A stretch of 64,000 bases of DNA from Apostichopus japonicus (Eukaryota > Echinodermata > Holothuroidea > Aspidochirotida > Stichopodidae): NCBI RefSeq assembly GCF_037975245.1, contig NC_092562.1, positions 26,277,054 through 26,341,053 on the forward strand. Direction: 5' to 3'. The translations under genes and the position numbers were made by a program. The notes beneath the pieces are model-generated. The model searched no databases, was not told the DNA's origin, and was given only the letters and a program-made list of their open reading frames with translations. Of this stretch, positions 38,601 to 50,600 are shown one piece after another (within the stretch, counting starts at the first letter, position 1; every line of letters begins with the position of its first letter).

Positions 38601-41600
38601 GCCCTTTGCTTTTCCGCCTCAGCCCTTTGCTTTTCCGCCTCAGCCCTTTGCTTTTCCGCCTCAGCCCTTTGCTTTTCCGCCTCAGCCCTTTCTTGTTGCC
38701 TTTCGTCATGAGCGATCTGCTGCTGCTCTTTGACGAAGTTTAAGAGTTCGCCACCCGTAAGACCCATTTTAGCCCCCAACTCAGTTAATTCTCTAATATC
38801 CATCATTCAGTCAGGCAAACACATGTACCAATAACAATATATCAAATATATATGGTTTCAGAAACTTCTCAGTTTGTAAGTCACTTCGGGATATACTCCT
38901 TTCTGGTGTTTTACACTTTTCCCGTTTTGTTTCTATTTTTTTAAACACTTCCCCGGTTTGTTTCTATCTTTTAAACAATTCCCCGTTTTGTTTCTCTCTT
39001 TTAAACAATTCCCATTTTGTTTCTATCTTTTAAACAATTCCCGGATAAGCCCCAATTAATTGTCACAACTTCCGTGGGATAATACAAAATGGCACCCTCT
39101 AGCGCCCCCTCTGTTGCGACCCCGGGTTTTTCCTTTGGCCTTCAAAGCCGATAAAAATAAAATTTTAGATAGATTCAGGGAAGTAAACTCAAAGGACCAA
39201 AAGACTACTGAGAGGTTTCTGAAAGTTAACAAAAACGATATATTTACAATGATATGATCTCTACTGATTTGTAGAAGGATTATTGGTACTAGGAATCTGG
39301 AATATTACAGACAGATTTTACAATATTATACGGCCGTTAAATTTTTAAAAGATTACTTAACTTATCTTACGCGGCGCGTGCCGGCTCTCGGTTCCTTTCG
39401 TAGCTGTTCTGACCTCCTTGCGTCACCAACAACGATGTCGGGATTCTCCCTCGTAGGCTGGTATCCCGTGACTTGGTCAGGAGCAAAACCGTTCCCCGCT
39501 GGTCCAATTCGACTTAACGTTTGTATCCCAAGGATGGCTTCCTCCTGGGTGAACTCCGAAAAACTCTGCCGAAGTCACGCCTGTCCCGGTTAAACGACGC
39601 ACCAATCTAATAAACAAACAGTCCACCGGTTCCTCCGTCCGTCCCCTCGATTATTAATCTTTTATCTCAGATGAATTTCTTTTCACAATAGGTCGGAAAA
39701 CTAAACTAAACTCCTCATCACCGAAAATATCTCTTCTTATATATAGCCGGGTTTAATCTCCCGAAAGTTCTTTTCCAGGAATCCTGACGGAAAAACATCG
39801 AGAATCATCCATGTCTCGAAGATACGACTGAAAGTGCATCGTTCATTGGTCGACGATATCCGGTCACCTGCTAAAAATTACTTCCCGCATGTTCTGGAAA
39901 TTTGCACTCGTTAATACCGAATAGCGCCATCATTTCTCGTAGCTTCCAGAAAAAACGCACAAGTTGTCAGTCACGACGAGTGACCTACTGATCACCCTGA
40001 CCAGCATATACTGAATACACGTACAATGAATAAAGTCGTTCGTGACACTGAGCAACATGCTTTATTATTGGCTATATAAATACTGAAAAAAATATTGAAC
40101 AAGAAATTTAAAGACTTGGTAGTAGTAAAGCACAGATTGTTTACATCTGATCAAATGGTCTCTTCATATCTGATTTCCAATGAAACGATCCAGGAAATAC
40201 TAGGCTAGACGGCCTGTCCCTTCTATTATTTATTTTTATTTATTATTGATATTTTGTTGTAGCTATCAGTGTTGCCAGTGAAAGATTATATTACATGATA
40301 CTTGCAGAGCTGCTCTTCAATAGTAACAACTAGAGAACATATGTAGTTGAGGAGAATGATAGCAACTGATTCCAAGAGATATTAGTATAGTTATTGTAGT
40401 AAAAATGCACTAATATGTGTATTTGGCAACTAATATAACACAGAATGTTCTACATTACTATTTAGAAGTACGGTAAGAACTTTGATGATGAAAAATTCAG
40501 CAAACCCAGACAAGATTTTCTATAAATAAATTGACCTATTTTAGCAACACATTTCCTAAAGAGCAAGGTTAGTTAATGCATTAACTCTTTTAGTTCAAGT
40601 TCTCCATGTTTTGGGCTGTTAGCATTTGTGAAGACCTATACAACATAAGAAGATATCAAATGTTAAAGTAAAACTGATGACATAGGCAGTACCAAACCTA
40701 CATAAAGGTTACACGTGTCAAAGACATAATGTTAAGCTCAGAGCCAATGACTAATTGATTATCTCTGAATACAATCAATTCACCAGTGTTTACAGCTTGC
40801 ATGAACCAATAGTATTCCCCAATTGTCCATCCCAGAAACAAATTTTCAGAATTGTTGCAATCAATTTCCTGGTTATTTATGTATACCATTATTACCTACA
40901 GGGTATTACTTGTCAAGCCCCATAATACAAGAAGAAAAATCAAAGAAAGTTATTTGATCAAGGCATCACCAGACCTGCTCAATTCAAATTCTAAAAGATA
41001 CCCTACAGTTACTACCCAATTATAGATATTTTAGAATGATTTGAAAACTTTTGAGGTTCTTTACAAAATATATTACAGTATTATCATGTTTATCCTGCAG
41101 TGAGAAAATTAACTAAGAAGAACAGAAGTCTCATAGCCCTGTCCCTGTTTGGTATTCGATAGAAATATTGTTTGACATATTTAATCGCTTTAATAAACCA
41201 AATAGTCAGCAGGAGAAGCACATAAAAAATGTTTGAAAATGTTCACAATTCAGCAACAATATGAAATCAAAACTCAACAGCGTTTAGCTACACGGTAAGC
41301 CATTATAAAGTATCATAGTATTTGTTTGCCACCTTCAGAGTGTTTGTTAGTAATATATAATATCATTTGAAAATGGCAAGAGTTGTAAGTTCACTTTAAA
41401 AAACGTAAAAAAATTTAAGTTTGATATTAGGAGTTTCAATGTGAACATGTACTAATGTAATCAATGTAAAACATATAACAGTTATCTTACCATAATGAGA
41501 CAAGGTTGTGTTTAGCCAGGCAAACCCTGGTATTATCACACAATAGTATGTATCCCCAGCTTGTGCATCAGTGGTTGTAAATGTTGATCCTCTTTGAATG

Positions 41601-44600
41601 AAACCAGCCCTATTGCTAGCTGCGGTGAGGCTACTTGGTGCCTGCAAGAACGGAGAACTGAGATCCATAGTTTGGGACAGGACAACTGTGTACTTTGGAG
41701 AGATCTGCTGTAACTCCTCAACCCAACATGTAACTGACCACTGTGTACCAGGATTGGATTTATTGCCAGTAACATTAATAATTCCTGTAATGTAAAGAGA
41801 ATAAGGCTGTTAATTTTTTTTATTGTATTAATATCCGTAAAGTAAATGAAATCGATGATTAGTTGCTACCATAACTGTTTCATTGCCAAGTTGTGGTATG
41901 AGTCAAATGGTCAGTGGCGGAGCATCCATACAGTCAGGGGGGGGGGCGGATGCCCCCCCCTGACGGACTCAAATGGACTGCTGGCGCCCTTTTCAGCTTT
42001 TTACCACATTTTACTTATTAGCGATTATTGACAATTTAATGCGCTCTCATCTACCTATTGACATTTGTCACATTTTTTTGGTGTAATTTTCTGAAAAAAA
42101 AGCTCTAACGGCTATTTATTCTTCGTTTATCTGCAAATTAGCAAAACCCGGAAAGGGTCATTTCTGGCGATCTAGGGAGTATCTTTACTCAAAATAATTC
42201 TGTACGCTCCGCGCCAACCTGTGGTGGCGCTCCGCTTAGATAGTGTCGAAAGCGCCCCTACAGACCATTCTCGCCCTCTCTGACCAATACCCCTAGCTCC
42301 GCCACTGCAAATGGTGTGACCTGAGATACCATTTCCAAACAACACTATCTTTGACGTTATTTATGTGTATTGTGTATTTGTATACAAACACGTGTCGTAG
42401 TGCGTGATGAAGGTGAAAATTAGTGATATTCAATGGAGAGGTCTTTGTTACTGCAACACTTTTGAAGTTATTTCGGTCATGAAGAAAAAACTATGGCGTT
42501 TGGTCCTATAATGTAGACCAAAGCTAGGTAATATTGTGTAATGTTTATAAACAGTACTCTAGCTAACATTTGCCTGCAATATAAACAAAGCAATGATGAC
42601 TAAAACAATCACATCTGATTCGAACCAAGCTGTCAATCACAAATCACACCTGTTTCGGATGTGACAGAGAATACACAGAGTCCTGGACACTGATTGGTCA
42701 AATTGGACAACCTTTTAACGTTACTGTATCCTCACCTAGTTACCTAAATTTTACAAACATACGGAATATCCGAAGGCCCAATGGACGATTAATCTAACAA
42801 ATACACGTAGTGACGTAAGCCTATAGTCTATCATTGCAAATTTAACACCCTCTGGTCGATTTCCTGGCCCTGGTGTATCGTCATCCAAAACACGTAATGT
42901 ATGCCATACACGGCCGTAGTATGTAATGCAATGCCACATTAATAACATTACAAGTGCCTATGTTGCAAGAGCTGAAGTAATACAGATAACGCCGGGTCGT
43001 TGCAAATAATACAATTAACATAATTTCTAGCTTGTAACTTTTTTTGCAGGATGTAATTGTTAACTCAAATTAGTTCAAACGTTACCTGTCTTGTTCAATT
43101 CGAGAATAACGAACCAAAGTAGAGAAGTTTACATAGAGAAGTTTACATATTGTTTCGAAGAAGTATGCTACGCAAGGAGATCTTTTTTATTGATGTGTGC
43201 AGAATTAACTGTTCCCCGCCACAATTTTTGTAAATCTGAATCTGGATTATTTCCTGCGTAGCCATCCTGTGAATTTGAGATTGTTGTGAAGAGTGTATGT
43301 TAAGCTGGCATTCAGCAGCCAGGCATGTTAATGATGTAGCGGGCTAGTAATCCCAATATTGTAGCGTGCAATGCGCACTACAATAATTACTGTACAGAAT
43401 TTTCACTATTTGGCAATGTGTGCAATGCACTTAATGCCTACCCATTGCCTTGCAGGGCAAAAAATTGTGGAATATTTAAATTATCAATACTAGCAAATGT
43501 ACTACTGCAAGGGGAAATTCATTCATAATGAGTGGTGTCCTTCAAGATGCTACACACCATCAACAAATTACCTTCTTGACATCTGGATGGAGGTAAATCA
43601 ATCCACTGATGCTTGCAGCATCCAACACATTCTCCTGTTACTCTATCACATGCATCAGAGTCACAGTGACACACCTCTGTGCAGTTATCACCGAAGAAGC
43701 CGGCTTGACATTCTGAAATGAGAGAAGAGCAGTAATACTGAGGTAAAAAGGGTCTAAGTTACCTTGATCATTTATCTGGGATGAAAGAAAGCTTCTATAA
43801 CAGCTGGGCTTAAATCAAATCAGGCATGTTACAAAAGAAGATGGGTGATTGGTATTCTGGGATGACCCATCTGCAAATGGTTCAAATGAATTAGTGCATG
43901 GGACAGTCCAGACTACTCAAAACCATTTATACCTAACCCACCACCAACACATGGTTGAACTAGAGGACATGGTATGAACTATGTAAGTTCTATCAAAACT
44001 GAGCAGTTAATTTTTAAACGCAATATGAAAACTAGTGTATTTTGTTTAGACGTCTGATATTTATTTGTCTATCTTTTTGCCGTCCTTTTTGTGCTTTTGG
44101 ATGTTTACCGTTTTTCTACTACATTATATTGAATATGTATTTTGTATTGAGGGCTCCTCTGGAAAGCAGTGCGTCTGCGCTGAGCAGGACTGCCCACAAT
44201 AAAGATGACAATAATAAAAAAAATGGGGGGGGATCCACCTTTTTTATTCTTGTTATGCCTTCACTCCTTCTAAAGTCTAACAAAGACCTATTGGCTACTA
44301 TCATTAGCTGTTAGTTTCAAGATGACATCTACATTCCTTAATCTCTAATAGTATGTACAGTTTCAGTGACAAAAAGGCCAACAATTTCTACAAATCTTTG
44401 CATGAATCCAACTTTAGGCCAGTCATTTGTAAAAAGTGTGACCTCCAATTTCCACAAATCTTTGCATGAATCCAACTTTAGGCCAGTCATTTGTAAAAAG
44501 TGTGACCTCCAATTCATGTTAAAGTAACGTCATTGGTTATTATTACTATACTATTATTCACACCAATTTATATAAAGTTATTCATTTTAAAGATAAAGTA

Positions 44601-47600
44601 AAAATAGAAACCTGACTGTAGCTATATATAGTTAATATACACAACATGATATATGAGAGACAAAGCTAATTAATAAATGTCTTTTTAGGAAAGTTTCTGA
44701 TGCTTTATCTGCTGACTGCATCTTGAAGACATCCAGTATGAATGCTAAAACAAATGGCCTCTGTTTCAAAGTAAACATCACAAATAACTAGAGAAAGGAA
44801 AATGTTAAAATTAATTGAACAGATGGCCTTTGCTTGAAAGTAAACATCACAAATAAGTAGAGAATAAAACATGTAAACATTAATTGAAAATGTATGAGTA
44901 TAGACTAGTGCACTAAGAAATTACCTAGACAGGACTGGCCATTTGGATCCAAAACTGAACCTGGAGCACAACTGGTATCTTCACATCTTCCTGAAAGCTT
45001 ATGACAAATAGCACCATCAAGACACAGACATTTCTCTGTACATTGGTTACCATAGTAACCCATTGGACAAACATCAGGAACTATGGACAAATAATATCAT
45101 CATATCAGTATCAAGCTGCATGATTTACACATGTTTGTTTTTGTTATATTATCTGACTGTTTGGATGATACCATAAGTCATAACATGATACTGATTCTTC
45201 ATCTGCATGTAAATGTTTCTAAACAAGATCTGAAAGTATTAACCAGAATGCAAAAATGCATTGTGGTTTCGATGATGAAACATGATCAGTTTTCTTCATG
45301 AATCTGATGTAATGTATAGTGAGAGTGTACAACATACTTGATATTAGTCGTACAGTGAAAAGCAGTGTGATCTGACAAACAATATGTTCACAACGACACA
45401 GACTGTCCTGAAATGACCATTCTCCTCAACAACTGGCTTCTTGTACTAAATGTGATACATCAACATACTAAATATAACATCTGTCCTTGTTGAAATATTG
45501 ACCCTTGGTGAATTTAAACAACCATTTACCTCCGCGCACAACATTAGGCTACTTGTACTCAATGTAGTACAATTACATACCAAACATGCGGCTGTCCAAG
45601 CAGTTCTTGCGATATAATGTTTAAGAAGGTGCATTAGTGTACAGAGACAGTTAAGAGGGGAGTGAAGTAAATATTTGGTGTTTGCTGACTTCAAATGACC
45701 TTTGACCTCCACCTAAAACAGCAAGATTCTTGACTCAATGTGGTACTTCTACACACCAAATTTGAGGTCTGCTTAAAGATGAACGATAGTGATTTTTCAC
45801 CATCGACGAAAAAATACGATTTTATTCAAGAGTATTCTAGTTGGTTTCCATTTTACACATGTGAAAATTCAAGTCAATCCGATGTTGGGAAAGGCTTAAA
45901 AAAAATTCCTAAACTCGTTGATTTTTTAAACAAAAATTGGGCTTTTCGCGAAAAGCGATATGATGATCACGTGATCTACAGTGACATGTGACGTCATTAT
46001 GATGATAACAACGTGAGCTCGGTGTAGTGTACCGTGCTTCAGCAGTGTGCACTTAGTGTGTAAGTTTAGTTGCAACCTACTCTATATTGGACTCGACAAA
46101 CAACGTAAACCACTAGCAAAATCCAAGAAATTGCGTTGTAGGGGGATGCAACAGAACGAATGTGGACTCTACAATAAGTTTTTTCAATTTTCCAAGCGGA
46201 AAAAGTAGTGAGAGATATCGGAAACTCTGGATACGATTTGTGAGGAGAACCAGGAAAGACTTCATCGCACCAGGAGATTCTCATGGCAAGAATGTGAAAG
46301 TTTGTTCTGCCCACTTCACAGAAGATGATTCTCGGGCCCAATTGAAATTTGCGTGTGGCAAGGTCACTAAAGTAATAAAAGTTTGAAAGATTGATGCTTT
46401 TATGCCGCATTATTTATATATATCCCGATAAATGCAACAGTAAGTGTTGGAACTGGAAGACATGTCAGACGTGAACAACCTAATGACAATGTGAGGAGAG
46501 AATCCACATGCAAATTTCAATTGGGGCATGGACGTCGCTTAGGCAGAGTTTTTTGGGGCAGAGATGTGTTCATAACCTCCAAACCACTTTAAATGTAATA
46601 CAAATAGGAAAGTGTGTATGCTCGAGCGAAACAAAACATCGTGTAAGTATTACTTACGGTAGCTCACACTGTCACTTATGTTTGCACAGTGTGAAAGTAC
46701 CGTTTGCGGACCTACGTGAAGTTGGGCTAGAATACGATTCCTCCTGAAGCCCAAACCACGAGGCATGCATGTGAATAAACGCAATAGGCATTGCATGTAG
46801 TGAGAAAATTGTTCGAGCTAGACTAACAACTCGATTGAGTTCAAATGCGGTTGTATATCAAGCTCAATGAAACCTTTCTGTTGGATTTAATGACGCACGG
46901 AACAAGGAACGTTTATGTTTTACAGAAGGCCTAGTGCATACAAGCGAATCTACTTTGTTTAGAACTTTGGATTTTCTTTCGGATGTTATACTAATCTACG
47001 TTTGAGACTATCATCACTATTGTTATTGTGCCAGTTTGAATGGTAAGTGAGCACATTCATACATCACTCTGTATAAAACCCGCCAAAAACGTGATCTTGA
47101 GATTTACGTTACTTTGGGTCAGCTTGCGAGTTACTTCTTCAGATATTGGGAAATCGTTGCGAAATCGCCGCAAATTTCGTAAAAAAAAACTTGTAAACAC
47201 GTGGTGAAGAAATCAAGAAACACTATGATATTCATTATCTATTTATGTCTTGAACATTACGCCGGAAAATAACAGTTATGCTGAGACGAAATGCACGCAC
47301 AGCTCCGTACTGAACAGTTCACAACAGAAAAGATCATCACAGTGACGTCATTCACTGACCTGAGGGCTGTTCAAGGTCGTTGCAGTGTTTGCAAATTCCT
47401 AAATTACGGAGACGAAAAAACGATGTTTTAATTCCCTTTTTTATAACTTTCCGGTGTGCTATTTGGAAAATTAAAAAAAAAATGTTGCTTGGTAACATAT
47501 AAACTACATTATATATGAAAATGAGAGATTTTTTTTCTGTCACTGTCGTTCTACTTTAAGCTTCCCTTCTTGAGATATTGTGCTTCCAAGGTTTTCACAA

Positions 47601-50600
47601 TTTGACCCCTGATGACCCCAAATGACCATTAACCTCCACAAAAGACAATAGCCTTCTTTTAGTAAATATGAGGTCTGCCAAAGTTTCCCTTCTTGAGATA
47701 TCGTTTTTACAAGGTTTTTATAATTTGGCCCATGGTGGTCCCTTAATTTGACCTCCACATAAAAAAAAATGCTTCTAGTGCTCAATATCGTGCTTCTACA
47801 CACATACAATTAAATTGGTCCGACCTTCCCTTCTTCAGATATCGTGTTTACAAGCTGGGAGTTACAAATGCACACACACATACACCAGGGGTACACATAC
47901 GCCGTCATGATTCCAAAGGTTACGATTATCATCGAAACCAAAAACAAGAATGTTGTAATGTCAACACTGACACACCAACATATACTCTTCTTCCAGTGAA
48001 TTTTGATGAGTCTCATGTGCCTAGCAAGTTTAGCACCATCACATGATGTCATCAACATACTCTGCCATACAAATGGTAGTACAGTAGTTTGCATTAACAT
48101 GTTGGCAGCTGATATTTATCTGCTACAACAGAGTAAAAAAAAACCAAACGTAATCCAAAGTCACACGTCTACGGTATGTCATCACTGTTAATTATAAACT
48201 AAATTTTGTTGATGGTTTGCAACTCTCTATAAATCCTTTGTTCTGAGGATATAAAATGATGTGAAAGCTATACAAGTAAATATGTGCAAAACTTACAAAA
48301 GAGGGTAAAGTTTGATGTTAAGAGAGTTAAAACTCTGACTACCAAGTAGAGCCCCCACCCCCACACTAATAAAAACAAATCATAAGGAGGACGACGATAG
48401 TGACAGACGGACGGATAAATAATCAACATACAATTTCATGTGTGCCCCCTTCCATAGCAGCTAAGCAACAGAAATTTACAAAACTGAAGTGTTTCTATGT
48501 TTCATGTCATTACTTTCAAAATTAAGAAAAAAGAAGAAAAGAGAAATTCTGTAGTTAAATTTGTGATTTCTTGTCATAAATTCTTCATGTGTTTGAATTG
48601 ATGAACAGCAACTGCGATAAATGTAAGGAAGAACAAACCAGTCTGAGTTCCACATCCTGTTTCAATGACAGACACATATATGGTCAAATTCACTAAATGG
48701 ACTTAACAAACCATCAATACACAGATATGGATTGCTTAGTACATGTATACAAGTTATCAGGTCTTGTGAACAAATTCTTTGAAATCACTCAATGTAAAAT
48801 GGCTAGCACAGCAACAAATCTGTTCACCAACGAGACTTACACTGACTACAATTGACAATGCTTATTTAATCTTGGTACTTTGCTGTAGTACAGAATCTGA
48901 TAGACAAGTAATCTAACTTTACATGCTATATAGCAGGAAATACAGGCAATGGTGTCTAAATGTCCCTAATAAAATGATCTTTCTGTGCAATATACTCAAA
49001 CTGTATACACTAAAAGAAGAGAAAATAAAATTAAGTGAAATATGTCACAAAATTATCATAATCATGCATGATAACTGCCCCTATCTATTTGTATCAAATA
49101 ATGTCCAACCTATAATTGGCATTGAACTTGACTCTACTATGCAGGGTATAAAGATGTTACTCCAGACCTGCTTTGGATTTTCTCTTTATACTGTCTTCAC
49201 TGCAAAATAATGTGCTAAAGCTCCACTAGTTGTTACTTCCCTACAAACTTTGTGCCCATATCTAGCCATTCTTTTACACATTGTAAATCTTTGATTGAGA
49301 AGGAATTCTGAAATCTTTGGAAACATGATTACAAGAGGACAGCAAACATCTTTCAAATTATTGTGTCGCAGGCGCAATGCCACAATGGCACTAGACAAAT
49401 TTGGCCGAGCCTATTATGAGATGACCAAGAAACTTTTTAAACTGGCTATTCAGAACCCCTAACTCAAAGAGCACGCACCACTTTTTCTTGAATAAACCTA
49501 AATCTCATTACATGACAAACTCCTCATGTTAAATTCTCGGTTAAGACCTCCAGCAGCTCTTCAAAACAATAAAGGTTGTTTTAATAGTTGTAAATGAAAA
49601 AATAAAGACCACTAAAGGCTTCAAACATGAAAATACAGGATTGTAAAGGTCCAAAATAAAGTTAATTTGTAACATTCTCACCCATTTTAACATCATCTGT
49701 GGCTCGTATTTAAAATTCCTGACTCACATTAACTGTTGTTTGTGAGTCTGATGTTTGTGAGTCTGTTTTGTATCAATGAAAGAATCTTGCCTGGCTGTCC
49801 ACAAAAATTTAATGGCCAATGGTAAGCATGACTGAACACAATATATCATCTCTAAAATGAATCTTTAAAGCAAAAATTTAAAGTCAAAATAAAAATAAAT
49901 GTTTAAAATATATTTAAAAAAAATAAAGATCCAATTTTCAAACAAATTTTTTGAATGGTCTCAACCTTTAACAAAAAAAATTGCAAGTTAAAAAAAAATT
50001 AAAGATTATTTAATATAATAAAGAGCTGTTTCTTAAATATAGGTTTATAAAGATTTTGAAGGTTTCAAAGGGAGGTCTGTTGGTTGCAAAGTGCAATTCC
50101 TTTATTAATTATTTTTTTAAATGGGAATTAAATTCTTTGTGAAGTTTTCAAAACAGCAATTAAGTGAAAGAAAAAATCCCATATCCTATGAGTGAAACAT
50201 TTTCTACAGTTTATTACCATTTAGATCTATCTAGGTAGTTTAAAGATAGCCAAAAAAAAATGTTTACGCTATGATCATCTTCATGTTGAGTTACTCTGAA
50301 AATGTTGTACATTTGGAATGTTTACTGTAAATATTGTCTGTTAAATTAACTGAATAATTCAATTTTTGTGGAAATATTGTTTTCCTCTATGGAATGGATA
50401 AGTGACTAAATATTATTCATCCCAATTGACATGCTGACATTCATTCTACATTGAAAAAATATCACCGACTTAAAATAATTGAAAATATTCAACATACAAG
50501 CTGCTATGATGATGCGGTTTTAATTGAAAGGTGCAGACAATGATTGTCTGGTATTTTTTGTTAAGCATGCAATCACCTTGGCCTTTGGAACATCCCATGA

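Larger units (their letters stand above)
32967..40047 (-). mobile_element. Nearly intact Gmr1-type Ty3 LTR retrotransposon
   Basis: A 7,081-bp element on the minus strand: two 987-bp LTRs, 5-bp target duplications CTGAG at 32962-32966 and 40048-40052, a purine tract (AAAGGGGGAGT) beside the 3' LTR, a candidate primer-binding site beside the 5' LTR, a gag-protease ORF and a pol ORF. Pol domains run integrase then reverse transcriptase-RNase H, the reverse of ordinary Ty3 elements and characteristic of the deuterostome Gmr1 group. The LTRs differ at about five positions by eye, implying a recent insertion. The only obvious lesion is one in-frame TAG in pol. Confidence 0.95.

Noticed and set aside
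34768-38743. + strand ORFs opposite gag and pol
   Set aside because: Antisense shadows of intact retrotransposon genes; the repetitive ones mirror the 21-bp repeat.
45446-45712. 88-codon minus strand ORF
   Set aside because: Lies in decayed tandem repeat; no domain.
46508-46747. 79-codon + strand ORF inside the TTAA element
   Set aside because: No recognisable transposase motif; kept only as part of the element.
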